Below are positions 42,240 to 62,784 of a DNA stretch of 64,000 bases, in pieces. How positions within the stretch are numbered: position 1 is the stretch's first letter; each line of letters opens with the position of its first letter. The notes under the pieces were generated by a model that was not told the origin of the DNA, searched no databases, and worked only from the letters and a program-made list of their open reading frames with translations. Both the position numbers and the translations under genes were made by a program. Source of the stretch: Bugula neritina (taxonomy: Eukaryota; Bryozoa; Gymnolaemata; Cheilostomatida; Bugulidae); contig OZ037769.1 of NCBI GenBank assembly GCA_964035545.1, forward strand, positions 16,683,633-16,747,632. Reading direction: 5' to 3'.

Positions 42240-44774
42240 CACAGTTAGTTTAAGGTCATTAGTTTCCAGATTCAAGCACTGCTTTATGTTATATATAAAC
42301 GGTTTCCAGGGGATAGCTCGAACAGTTTTTGTCTCACGTTAACAAATTTGACATGAAAAGATAGCTCTTGCATTCCTCTTTCATATACTTTTTTAATTTT
42401 TCAATAAAAAATTTTCTGAGAAAGTTGTTGCATAATAAGTAAAATTTTACACCCTCCATGTTCCACTGCTGTAGCACAGGGGATTTATTTTATAAAGTCT
42501 AAAAGTTAAACTTGACATTCCTTGATATGTTTTCTCTAATATACTTTCTTTGTTTTTTGAAATTCTGTTTATGCTCTTCACAATTTGGTAAAAACATACA
42601 CCATTTTGCAAGTTTCACTGCAATTTTCTAAATTCTTCATATGGTGGTTCTAGCTACGCTCCTGTGACTAATTATAACATTCCTAGTACGTTTGCCGCTC
42701 TGCGCTATCACAATAACATATAGTACCCTCTCGCACAAATTGGCAATCTATTGGATTTCTGCCAATATAATGTTCCCTGTTTTACATTAGCACTTAGCTG
42801 AATCATCTCACTATGTTACAATAATATATTGAAAATGCCTCAGCACAACATAATTCTTTGTTTGTTTGGCAGAGTTAATTTCAGCTAAATCACTTCACTT
42901 TGCAGTCTTGTCAGTAAAGGTCTGTCTATAGCGCAGCAGGTGTATACTTTCAGTTTCTCTAATTCACATATGATTATTTTAAGTACATTGTATTCTATAA
43001 AATCAATTTAAGGTTTAGTCTAGTGTTCAGTATCTAATTATTATGCATGTATGTTGTCTTACTGTTGAACAAAAGTTAAAAAAAAACTTTACAATTATAG
43101 CCATATTTATTATACATGCGTAGGATTTGCATAAGTTGACAAAAAAAAATTGCAACAAAACAGGGTTGAACCATGACCAACCAACTTGTCGCTGACGCCT
43201 CTAACCTCTGGACCACGCAGTCATCTTTCAAAGACGCGCACTATTTGAGTCATTATCATTACATAAATATTTCGCGCGCAAATGGGTTATAATTATTAGG
43301 CTGTCAATTCATGTTGATAGCAGTCAAAGCAAATGGTTTTGAACAAATAACCCAAAAGTTTAAAAATAAGTAGCTTGCGTATTACTAGCTACAAAAACAG
43401 GTCTGAAATAGACTGGTAAAGCAAGCTCTTATTGTAGAGTTTGCAGATGTGCTCTAAAATAAAACTTAAACTGTATGCTATTACATAAGTATTTGTATTC
43501 GAGAGATAAATGGACATTACTGAGTTTCTGGAAAACAACATACTTGAAGTTAACTTTGACAATGGTGTGTTATTTTCATCATAGCTAGCCTATAGCATAA
43601 ATCTCTAATCATATGAATCTTTATGAAGCCCACAGCTCATGTAAGGGTGGCAATGTAGTTTGAAACTAAAAATTATGTTGCTGCACTGTGTTTATTATAT
43701 ATTATGGAGCAAAATTTGGTTTTTGTAGCCTACCCAAACACATACTACAATGCAGCTTATATGCTGGCAGCTGTAATAAATACTGCCAATAGCAAGGTTA
43801 CTATCACTGCTAGCTCTGTGCAGTATGTAACCTCTTGAATAATTGCGCCAATTTTAAACTCTTGGAAGTTGGCCAAGTTATCATATCGCAGCCAGCCACC
43901 GGAGACAAAGCATCAGAGCTATTCATATAATATTATACTGATGCACTTGGTAGCAGAGTGGCTAATCTAATATAGTTCATAGTTCAACACCCTTTACTTT
44001 AGGAATACAGCCTCTTTTTTTAGGTTTACCTAACAAAGCATGAAAATATCTAAACTGATATTCTGATAATTTAGAGGTACATTTTGAAAACTAGGTTAAT
44101 TGCACTTGTTTGCGCAACAACAATAATAAAATAGATATTATGCAGTATAATAAAAACACACATAATACTATATAATATATTATAATGACAATAATATAAT
44201 ATTATAAGTACCATTACTGCATTTTATAAATCACATGGTTGCCAAAAAAATGTATCACAAATTTTGTAATTATACATCAAAAATAGAACTAGCTAGGCAG
44301 CAGGTTAGAATAGAGTAAATTTTTAAAACATGAAATCATGATTTGACTATTGTTTTATTTAGGCCAACCAACCTAGGAACACAAGATTGGGTTTTAGCTG
44401 ACAGTTTATAACATTTAGCTTTTGAGCCAGCAGCACTGGCACTTGTGAAGTATAGGAAAAGTTAGTGAAGCGAGACTAACAAGCACTCAAATACAAGGCA
44501 TATTGAGACACAATAACAAGTCAGGAGCGTATAAATTGAAAAGAATGTGGAAGGGGGACTATGTTTTTCAACAAGCTATAACTTAAACATGAATTGGCTT
44601 TTGAAAAAAATAAAAAAGTATATTGGAGAACATAAGTTTCTTTATCTTTTCATATTTTTTTTGTTCCTGTGACATTCAACCTGTTCGAGCTATCAGTGGA
44701 ACATTGTTCATATAGAACATAAAGCACCTGGCAAAGAGCCAGAAAATGAAAAGTATGACCTTAAACCAACTGTG
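42240..44774. mobile_element. Non-autonomous TIR transposon, 2535 bp, TA target duplication
   Basis: Ends CACAGTTAGTTTAAGGTCAT and its inverted partner (one mismatch in the first 20), flanked by TA at 42238-42239 and 44775-44776. The left unit at 34020-34035 has the uninterrupted GTAATACTGTGG, so the edges are exact. Inverted similarity continues patchily inward for a few hundred bases (TTTATGTT, GATAGCTCGAACAG). No ORF over 60 codons. The TIR resembles that of the 756-bp family (CACAG...GTTAAGGGCA), suggesting one Tc1/mariner-like group. Confidence 0.88.
43165..43230 (-). repeat. tRNA-like segment inside the TIR transposon
   Basis: Minus strand GTGGTCCAGAGGTTAGAGGC (box A-like) and GGTTCAACCC (box B-like). 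Likely a decayed SINE carried by the element. Confidence 0.3.
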
Positions 44775-45444
44775 TACTGTGGCAACACTCTCAAATGTCT
44801 ACCAAAGACTGCTTGCCAACCAGTTACAATCAGCTAAAGATCTATAATAACTGATAATTATTAATGTAGACATAATACACATACACCAATACTTATAGAC
44901 TCCTGCATATACTATATGAATGTCCTTTGTTTTCATTCAACAGATCAACATTATAACTACATCTGTAAAGTGTTGCTAATTTCATTCAATCAACTTTGAG
45001 TATGATCAATAAGTTAGTTGATTTTTTGATGCAATGTGTCTTTTAGTCAGCTATACCAAGCAATAGCCTATTATTTAAAATACATATCTTTGTCTTATAG
45101 AATACCATTTCTAATTGTATTTTTCTAAGTTTGCAAATTGATTAACACCTCTTGCATCTAAATTAGCCAATCAGAAATCAGTGCTAAACTGATGACCCTG
45201 TGAAACAAATGCAAAATGCTGTTTCAAAAGAAAGAAGGAATATACTAAACATGCTTGAATTGAACTAGATAAAAAAATTTGTTAAAAACAGGACACTTTA
45301 ATAAATTTATTAGAGCACACAAAAATTTGATTGTTAGGCATTTGACTGTTTTGAAGAAAAGTTAAAAGTTATTATAATAGCAGAATTTAATGTCAATTTT
45401 ATTAGGTAACATTGGAAATTGCCAAAAACTGCTGGAATTAATGT

Positions 45445-45924
45445 TTATGAAACGATGCAACTAGGTTTTGGACTTTTTACTTTCAGGTCCTCAAGGATTA
45501 AAAATGTTCCTATATTGGTTTTTAAAATTGCATTTTCCTTCATGATTCGTTCTTTTTCTTCTTTCTCTTCTTTCATTTTTTCTTTTAGCCCATCGAGTTG
45601 TTGTTGGTAAAATATCTTGTTTTCACTTTTAGCATTCTTGAGTTTTTCAACTGAAAGCTCCATCTCTTTTGTTCTAGATTCCTCTCTTGCCTCTGCCTCC
45701 TTTACCTTCTTTGTATTTTCCAATAATTCTCTTTCTAATTGTTGCATCTTCAGCTGGTTTTTTTCTGCCTCTTGCTCAAATTTATGTTGTAATTGCTCAT
45801 TTGTGTTTTTCATCTCTTGAATATCCTTTTCATGTCTATAGGCTGCCAGTACTTCCTTTTCTCTAGCCGCAAACCATTCTGTAATCATGTCTTTATATTT
45901 CCTACAAGTTTTAGAATCCACCAT
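45445..45924 (-). CDS. Coiled-coil CaaX exon/gene B (GBP-tail-like)
   Basis: 159 codons from ATG at 45924, or an exon from the acceptor at 45901/45902. Same architecture as A: MVDSKTCRKYKDMITEW, charged coiled coil (EMELSVEKLKNAKSENK, LKEKMKEEKEEKER), C-terminal CIVS. A and B diverge just before the CaaX, where an indel changes the tail (SVLKEMHNS against LILEDLKVKSP), yet both frames return to PSCIVS. Confidence 0.65.
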   Translation of the reverse strand: MVDSKTCRKYKDMITEWFAAREKEVLAAYRHEKDIQEMKNTNEQLQHKFEQEAEKNQLKMQQLERELLENTKKVKEAEAREESRTKEMELSVEKLKNAKSENKIFYQQQLDGLKEKMKEEKEEKERIMKENAILKTNIGTFLILEDLKVKSPKPSCIVS

Positions 45925-46106
45925 GATGCTAATATCATTAATACCAACTGGCCATTTTTTATTTCAGTGATTTTGATAGTTTTAATTGGTTTAGTAGTTT
46001 TTAGCTTTTAGATCTAGTAAAATTAAATTTAGCCATTGATGGAAGGTTATGCAAAGTTTAGACTATAATATTATAGTCAATTAGTACAAACAAGCTATAT
46101 TATAAT

Positions 46107-46128
46107 TATATATATATATATATATATA
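46107..46128. repeat. Short (TA)n microsatellite
   Basis: Counterpart of 35376-35438. Confidence 0.8.
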
Positions 46129-46532
46129 ATTAAGATTTGTGCCACCATGATCACTCATCCTTTAGCAAATTCATTAAAATGTCAGAGTCAGAATAGAAAA
46201 TCAAAACCATGCTATAGATATTTATATATAGATCTGAACATACATAACGAGATGCTATAAGAGATATTTATAAATTTTTTAACTATATAAGCAAAGTATC
46301 CATGTATTATATCAATAATGTAATGAGCGATCATTACGTGGTTTTAAGTTGTTCATAGTTGATAAATATAAGATGGAGTATTTTTCCCAAACTAACATTT
46401 GAATAAGTACTGTCTTGTATTTATAACATAACATCAATAATATATACTACAATGGTTTAACGATGGTCACTGTGAAATCCGTTCTACTTAATTCAACTCG
46501 CCACTTCGGGTTTTTTAAAAATCTGCAATTCT

Positions 46533-46675
46533 GCTGATTAACTGAAAAAGAAACTTAAAGAAGAAATGTATTAGTTTAAGTTACTCATGCGTGGAGTCCA
46601 GGCCTCGGCACTCTCATCGTGACAATGCATTTGAAAGAATTATATTGAGATGGATTTTACGTCACGGATGGCTAC
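46533..46675 (-). promoter_or_regulatory. Shared promoter-like module, copy iv
   Basis: Counterpart of 35865-36007, upstream of coiled-coil gene B. Confidence 0.5.
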
Positions 46676-47438
46676 ATGTATACCATATTATATACAAAAA
46701 CTTTATTCTATTATTAGATGAATAGCATTATTAGTTTTGGTTTGATGTTTGGGACTATACCCTTTCTTGACACACTGGTAAGGTGAGAGCAGGTAACTTC
46801 TATAACTATAACAATATTTACAATTATCAATGACAACATGTGGTTTTTTTAATAAATTCCTGTAAAGATATTATATAGGGATTGATTTTTATTTTCCTAT
46901 TTATATAGCTCTACCTACATCATTTTCTAAAACCAAATTATTCTTACAATTTTGCCAAAACATTTGTATTATAGTAAGGAAAGATAATTAATCAAATCAA
47001 ACTATGATATACAACATAATTAGACCTGCCTGTATAATACATATAACATTACACCACGTCTTCCCGATATATACACTGGTGCTTTCTAGTACCAGCTCAA
47101 CACCTCATTGCAAGCTGCATTTCATACAATCAATTGTTTAAGCACAAAAATTCAATTTTATTAGTTTGCATTTTTAGGAGTTTAAACAGAAAATAAGAGA
47201 TTAAAGGCTGTAAAGGCAAATTATGGCACGAAATAACAATTACATTTCCATTTTGAACAAAAAACCCATTTTCTGACATCTATAAATATAAGTGCAATAG
47301 AAATTAATGCTGTGCTGTTTTGTGAAGTGGATGCAACGTAATATTACATGAAAAAAAACCCACTCAATATTAAATATGCTCTAATTAAATTGAATAAAAT
47401 TTTACTGAATTAGGATATTTTAAAAAGTCTGAGAACTT

Positions 47439-55993
<8,555 letters not shown>

Positions 55994-57060
55994 GTCTACA
56001 AAACAAATTTAAAACAAATTGAAAATAAATAGGAAAAATAATAGGCCTTTTCTCTCAAATCTATCGCAAAATGCAACTAGCGATATAGTTACACAGCTTT
56101 TCTCATTCACTCAAAGATTATCTTTGAACCATATGCTACATACTCTTTGGGAAATATTCAAACTGCATACTATTCACAAGATATTTTTTACATACTGCAG
56201 ATGTTACATACTGCATCATTAAGTATAGTAACACTTTTAGCGGGAGAAAAACGCTGTAGGTTTTCGTTACAATATAGTGCTATATAACAAGGATTGCACT
56301 TGCATTCCATTTTATATGACATATTAATATGTTCCAGAGATAACAGTCAAACTTCATGTAGGATTTTCAGTAAAGTTAGGATAACATAAAATTTCTTGCT
56401 CTATTATAGATTATTTGCCATACCTACTCTAATTTGCTACTTCTGTCGTTTCATGACGTGTGAAACTAGAAAATTTTCTTAGAAATCAAATGCTATGAAA
56501 TTACAAGAAACGACAACCTTCAAACACTCGGTAACAGATTTTCAGCACATGCAAGTTTAATGACTCAGATTAAAATGGATGCTTGCTAGCTGTAGCAATT
56601 AGCACAGTAAATTATAAAACTGTAACGACTAGCTGCTAGATAAAATGAGTTTGTTTCCAGTATAAGATACCAGCGTATAATGACTCTGTGTAGTTAACAA
56701 AACTTACAGAGGTTTGTAGTTATCCTACATTTACTTATTTATAACTAGCAATTATAGTAAACTGTAAAAAAAACTCACTTTTTTATGTCAAACTCTTATT
56801 CTGAAGACATTTTATTCTCAGAGAAAGTCCAACTGATAAAGAGGATGCAGTAATTGTGAGCGAGCGATTCTCAGTTATAATGAGTCTATGTCTGCGCTGA
56901 TCACGTAACATATGCCGGTGAAAGAGCCGGGATGTGTACTTTATAGAGCAGAACTCTTTGCTGTTTAGTGATACACAGTGTCCCAGCCCTATTGAACAGT
57001 ATCGGGTTAAAACCTAGATGATACAATTTACATAACAATAGATGTTAGATGTCACATGCT
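55994..57060. other. 5' flank of the GTPase gene
   Basis: Promoter or 5' UTR exon of the GTPase gene should lie here; I could not identify a core promoter. No other gene seen. Confidence 0.4.
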
Positions 57061-57068
57061 GTACTGCA

Positions 57069-57215
57069 TGGTAAAAATGGCACAGGTAATAATGTCACAG
57101 GTAATAAGGGTACAAACGGAAAAGTATGTAAAAATGGCACACTGATGGTAAATTTTCCCAAACTCTAAACCCAACCCCTCAACCCCTAAACCCTAACCCT
57201 AAACCCCCATTCTAA
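57069..57215 (+). repeat. GGTAAAAATGGCACA minisatellite with degenerate telomere-like tail
   Basis: Short imperfect repeats (GGTAAAAATGGCACAGGTAA) followed by AAACCCAACCCC and CCCTAAACCCTAACCCTAAA, a CCCTAA-type run. Recurs inverted at 59946-60105 and as a looser version at 59290-59490. Confidence 0.6.
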
Positions 57216-57940
57216 GCCCCCAAGTCCTAGTATTAAAAGTTGTGCCAATTTATCTATTTTGCAATTTGTGTATGAGACCCTTCAGCTCAAATGCTCTGCT
57301 TTGAGTTGCAGTCTAACTATTGGCTTAACTAGAAATGTTAAAAAAAGTGGAGACTGAAATAAGAATACTGCCACCAGCGCTCACAGACTGATAAGGAGTG
57401 ATGTAGGTCAAACACCTAGTGAAGTTAAAGAAGTTGGATAGAAACTGTGGGAGATAAAAAATAATGAAGTCTAAAACCTGGTCTCTCTGAAGATGGTAAT
57501 GAGCAGAAGAAGAGGAGAAAGGAAGTGAAACTGCCTCAAGTTATGTCTGAAAGATTATTATGGAGGTTATAGGGTTCATATACTAATAGGTTCTGTAAGC
57601 ACTCATATTATATGTATCCACTTTCTCTAACAATACCATATTTGGTTGAAGTATGAAGTATGAAGACTGAATCCCAATTAGTACCTATCAAGTTAATGAC
57701 TATTTGAAAATTGCACATATTGACAATCAGCCATTATTGGTCTGAGCGAATTTTGAATGACCTGCTTCCATGTTGAACTTCATTTTCTAATTGTCCTGCT
57801 GCAAAATGTTTTTTGCTCTGCCTATTGGTAGTTTTTCATTTTTTTGGTGTTTGTTTTCCAAATGACATGTCCTGACACCAATGAATACCAACATAAGCTT
57901 TGTTTATAGTTCTTCTGGGTCTAACCTTGTTTCGGTAGGC
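57216..57940. other. Intergenic, nothing recognised
   Basis: AT-rich, no ORF, repeat or RNA gene that I can support. Confidence 0.4.
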
Positions 57941-57948
57941 CTACAGAA

Positions 57949-58447
57949 CAGAGTTGGGGTCAATCACATATGAATGTAACTAATTACATTTACAATTACA
58001 TGACAATTTGCCAATCACAATTATAATTACAGTGTAAATAAATGTAATTAATTACAATTACAATTGTTTTTGTTCTCACAAAAGAAATATAGTTTATATA
58101 ATCTCACTTCTGGGGTTCAACTACCAGGGGTAATTTTGACAACTGAAAACTTTCTTTGTTCTCAACAGTGACGATTAAGGTGATAAATAAGACATTAAAT
58201 TATTCTGAACTTTTTATTAAGCAGTAGGCAGGGCAGGAAAGAGATGAATTTTATAATATTTAAAAATTCTAAGTAATTGTTATGTAATTATGAAGTAATT
58301 GTAAAATTCAATTACATTAGCAAAGTAATTAATTACAATTACAATTTTACATTTTTATACATCAATTACAAATTACAATCAATTACTTGAAAAAATGTAA
58401 TTAATTACAACCAACTACAATTACAAATTACAATTTCCCCAACCCTG
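57949..58447. mobile_element. Non-autonomous hAT-like element (499 bp)
   Basis: Ends CAGAGTTGGGG and CCCCAACCCTG (inverted, one mismatch), flanked by 8-bp CTACAGAA/GTACAGAA with one mismatch, as expected of hAT transposons. Interior made of TAATTACAATTACA words near both ends. No transposase. Confidence 0.75.
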
Positions 58448-58455
58448 GTACAGAA

Positions 58456-59289
58456 TATTAATCTTATTGAGGTGTAAATGTCTTGGTTACAAATTACTAG
58501 CTCTACATGTTTAATTACCTTGAAAAGTAAAAGTTAGCCAAAGGAAGAATACAATGTAAATATAAAATACTAGTAAGTAGGGGGTGAGCTAAGTATAGAC
58601 ATCATTGAATAGTGACGGGTTGCTTTACAAACTTTTGACTTCTTGTCACCTTGTTTTGCTTGACTATTTGCTTAAGAAAAACAGAAACTACATTCAGAGC
58701 AATCGGTAATATTATCTCTGCTGGCAAGTAGCTCAAAAGCACACATCCGTTACTTAACACACCATATAAGGAGCTATATATTTATTGGCGGCAAAAAACC
58801 GCTTCGAGGCTTGTAATTGGATATGGCTCTTCTCTAATATCCTTCTTAAAATAACAATTTATCTTCGTAGTTTATCCCTCTATTAAGTCATCGATTTCTC
58901 TACTCCTTTGTTAGAATATCTGAAACTGGCTGACAACTTAAATTTGTAAGGCTTTTCAATATGGCAGAGTTTACACGATAGAATACCATAATTTCATATA
59001 AATAACATTTTAGCAAGTCAACAACCATATTGCCAGCTCATGAACATGCATAAGTTAAGCTTTTCTACAGCTACAATTATCACTAGATCCCTAGATATTG
59101 AAAAAGTTGGCGGCAACTAAAATGTAGGGCAAGACTAGTGACTTTAAGCAAAAATTTAACGTTCCACCATAACGAAAGATATGCTGTGAAATATACTTGG
59201 AATTTATGGGTTTATATCTTTACAATGCTTTAAAATTTCACGAAATTTTATACAATCATTTGCAAAAATTTTCATTTACCGAGTTGTTC
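58456..59289. other. Intergenic, nothing recognised
   Basis: AT-rich with no supported gene or repeat. Confidence 0.4.
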
Positions 59290-59490
59290 TCTGCGGCATC
59301 CTGTAAAATTGGCATAAGTAAAATCTGCACAAGTGAAAAGACCATGGGTAAAAAGGGCATAGGTAAAAGGGCATAGGTAAAAGGGCATAGGTAAAAAGTG
59401 CATGGGTAAAACTGGCACAGGTGAAAATGGAACATCTTTAATGTTGGGGTAAAGGTTGAGGTTTGAGGTGGGGGATTTTGAGTTAGGGTG
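59290..59490 (+). repeat. GGCATAGGTAAAA minisatellite with G-rich tail
   Basis: About six units of GGCATAGGTAAAA-type, then a G-rich segment (GTTGAGGTTTGAGGTGGGGG). Related to 57069-57215 by unit and layout. Confidence 0.6.
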
Positions 59491-59501
59491 GGGATTTAGT
59501 G

Positions 59502-59945
59502 TCATCCCAGATAGACACTTCCCAGTTAAACGCTATTTATTTATTTTGGTGCGATATATATTTTATGTGCAATTTATATGAATATCATTGGAATATTCGT
59601 ATATTTAAATAAATTTGGATCAAACTGTTTGCTATTTAGAACATAAATAAATTTCTTTGATCTGCATTAACCTATTAAATTTGTATATATTCTATACTTC
59701 TTGTTGTTTGAAAAAAAATATATTTCTTCAAGTATCCATTAAAGATAATTTCTATTATTAATGTATTACTGTTTTTTCCCCAACACAGATGGGGGGAAAA
59801 TGGGCTATTATTCCAGATACTTTATATTAGGTATTATAGCTATAATTAGCATATTAGCTATTTAGCAATCAATACAACAGTTATATACATTACATGGTAC
59901 CAAAATAAAAATAGCGTTTAACTGGGAAGCGCCTATCTGGGATGA
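59502..59945. mobile_element. Small TIR element (MITE), copy 1
   Basis: 36-bp TIRs starting CATCCCAGATAG and containing CTTCCCAGTTAAACGCTATT, 34 of 36 matching between the ends. 444 bp, no coding capacity. Sits between two blocks of the G-rich minisatellite. Target duplication not clear. Confidence 0.75.
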
Positions 59946-60105
59946 AAATCCGGGATTTGGGTTTGAGTGTGGATGTTTGGGGTAGGGTTTTGGGGTTCAA
60001 GGTTTGGGTTTGGGCAGATTTAACATTAGTGTTCCATTTTTACCTACTTTTCCGTTTGTGCCATTACTACCTGTTCCATTATTGCATGTGCCATTTTTAC
60101 CGCTT
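59946..60105 (-). repeat. Inverted copy of the GGTAAAAATGGCACA / telomere-like repeat
   Basis: On the minus strand reads GGTAAAAATGGCACATGCAA, AACGGAAAAGTAGGTAAAAA and then AACCCAAACC and CCAAAACCCTACCCC, parallel to 57069-57215. Confidence 0.6.
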
Positions 60106-60380
60106 CATTTTTAGATCTTTGAGTTTTACATAAAACCGTTATCTGCTTAACACATACCTTTCAGCAACTAGAATGTTGTGTGTAAATCAGCTATAAATAG
60201 TCAAGATATATAACCAGAAAGGCATATCTTGTAGATGACTTCTTTTAATTTTACCAACTATGCAGGTGAATTAATTTCAAATAACAATAATTAAGGTGTT
60301 ATTGCATAATTTGAGTATAGCACAAATTTCTATGTACTGCTCATTGCTTTTATTTTGTTTATACCGGTTCATAATCACCG

Positions 60381-60540
60381 GCTTTCCATGTACCGATCTC
60401 AGATTGATCTCAGCGAGATCGATCCATGGAAAGACCTCAAAGATTGATCTCAGTTTTTCTGAGCTGGTCGGTCTGTAGAGCTCAAACTCAAATCGATCTC
60501 AAGACCATGGAAAGACGAAAGATCGATCTGAGAAGTAGAA
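60381..60540. repeat. GATC-rich palindromic repeat cluster
   Basis: CTTTCCATG at 60382-60390 and its complement CCATGGAAAG at 60424 and 60505 bracket repeated CGATCTCAG, TTGATCTCAG and AGATCGATC words. Looks like a folded-back small transposon; no family recognised. Confidence 0.5.
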
Positions 60541-61117
60541 AAATGACTGCTCGCTAAAATGTTGTCTGCTAATAAAAATGATAACTTATTGTTAATTACT
60601 AAGCAAAGTACTTAATAATTAAGATAGCCACCTTTTCAGGTGGCAAACTTTGACTTTCAGTACAATGATTAAGAAAACTTAATTATGTAAAATTATAGAC
60701 GGTAGAAGATACAAAAAGTGGGAGCATTTAAATTGAATTTAAACGACTAGTATAATGCACTGTCATCAGTTATTTGCTGCGTAATTTAAAGCCTACGTAA
60801 TAATCCCGTAAGTTTATGAATAATCTGCACAACAGCTATTAATCCGTAGAAAGCCCGTAAATGTTGGTAGCTTATTAGGTTTTGCACTTTAACCTACTTG
60901 CCCGGTAGAGCTTCACTACAGTTGGAGGCTAATATATTATAGCAGTAGGCTAGTGGGCTTTTAGAATAACTTGTTTGCCTGTAAGAGACTGCCTGATCAA
61001 CTCTACAATGGGAAGAGTCTTGTATAAACATAGGATGGATAGGAGGCATTCAAAATTTTAAGGAACATTTTTAAAAAGATTGCATAACTGTAAAACCAAC
61101 TGTTTAAACAATCGGTG
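60541..61117. other. Intergenic, nothing recognised
   Basis: AT-rich with no supported gene. Confidence 0.4.
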
Positions 61118-61118
61118 T

Positions 61119-61456
61119 CATCCCAGTTAAATTTCTCACTAAGATGCTTCCCACATGGACGCTTGTTGTTTAGCATATAAATAAATTCCTTTGATTTGTA
61201 TTAACTTCTATACTTCTTGTTGTTTCAAAAGATATTTTGTTAATAATTATTCATTAAAGATAATGTCTATTATTATTGTATTATTGTTTTTTGTCTCGCC
61301 CAAATCTGTGAAAACTGGACTATTATTCCAAATAATTTACTTTTAGCTATTTTAGCTATTTAGCAATTCAACTGGTACAACAGTTATATAGGTAGCAAAA
61401 TATTAAATAGCCGGTAACTGGGAAGCGTCTATAAGTGGAAATTTTCCAAGTGGGAT
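61119..61456. mobile_element. Small TIR element (MITE), copy 2, diverged
   Basis: Related to 59502-59945 along its interior (TATACTTCTTGTTGTTT, TTAGCTATTTAGCAAT, GGTAACTGGGAAGCGTCTAT) with decayed ends ATCCCAGTT and GTGGGAT. Confidence 0.6.
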
Positions 61457-61459
61457 AAA

Positions 61460-62780
61460 ACCAAACAATCATTATTTTTTATAAAATAGCTTACTATTTA
61501 TATATATGATTGAAGCATAAGATGCTAATAAAATATTATTTCTTGCAAGCTATAGTGCACATTAGAATTCACACCCCCTCCCCCCTAAATACTATAGGGT
61601 CAATAATTTAATACCCTGAAAGCTAGCAGACTTTGTGACACTTTTTATTGGAACAAAAGCCACAGCTCAGTAGTTTCAAGTTACGGGATAAGTTTTCCTC
61701 AGCATTTAGTTTTGATCTAGTTGCCTAAAGTTGATATACATGGCGCCACAGTGACAAGAAACATGCATGCAAACCCATATGATTGTCATTTTTGTACATT
61801 GGCTCTGCCTATTTATTTATTATTATCCACTCACAACCACTTGGAAAATGAGCTTTTACTGTTGAGCAAGGTTTCTTAACTATTATAAAACCTAAAATTA
61901 ATACAATTCATATGTAATCATATTGCATGGTAAAAACTTATATAATTCCAAAAGCCAGCACTTACTAACGGAAGAGTAGCAGATATATGGGGTAATATTA
62001 GGAAGAAAAAGAAATTCTCACATATGAAAGCATCGTGTTAAAAATAGTAAAACAAGGCAGGAAAAAGCTGACAATATTTTTATTCTTCTAAAGAGCTTGC
62101 TATTTCTTATGTACGTAGGTCTACTGCTTAAACTGTTATGACTTTAACCTTTAACCTTGTCACTTCCGTAAAATGATATACAGCAAGTGCCTACTCTTGC
62201 CTTAAATACCAGGTCAATTATAAAAATAGAGTAACTACATCTAAAACAAGCTTCAATGAGTCGGCTAACTACAGAGACACATATGATGACAAAGGAAGAT
62301 GAATTGGTTTTTGACAAACCCTTAGAAGTTGACTTTAACAAGGGTGGTGGTCAGGCCTTGTTCTTATTTGGCAGCTGCCTGCTGCATAAGAAATTAAACT
62401 AACTAAAGAGTAGCGATAATATGATCATTATTAAGAAGCTAAAAATAAAAATTTCAACAATCTAGGTGCATGGTGTTTGTAACAGCTAAAGGCCATCTCC
62501 TCTCAACTCTTTACAGCTTATAAATCATCAACTGCAGCATTGCTCATTATAACCAAAAATGACTAAAAAAATATTAGCAAGAATTTTTTTAAAGCTTAAG
62601 CCACATGTTTATATTTTTTTATAAAAATCCATTGAAATACATATAATATTATTATGTGTGCTATCTAGGCTGTGCCCATTTGTTTTGTGTGGCAATTGTA
62701 GATTTTATGTGACAGCCAAACTCTGATATTGTTGAATTAGTTTTGATAACTAAATTAAAGGACATACGATCATGGTTAGC
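61460..62780. other. Intergenic, nothing recognised
   Basis: AT-rich; only short chance ORFs (for example 62144-62341 minus) without features that support a gene. Confidence 0.4.
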
Positions 62781-62784
62781 TGAA

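Larger units (their letters stand above)
36875..47333. repeat. Tandem segmental duplication, right unit
   Basis: Second copy of 28640-36662. Same order of exon (+), small peptide gene (-), coiled-coil exon (-). Similarity ends at 47333 just after GTTTTGTGAAGTG, the same word at which the left unit ends. Confidence 0.85.

Noticed and set aside
57390-57560. Purine-rich stretch with short frames as a possible exon
   Set aside because: No frame longer than chance and no matching splice signals or family resemblance.
62144-62341. 65-codon minus-strand frame
   Set aside because: Isolated, no splice partners, no recognisable motif; expected by chance in this length of DNA.
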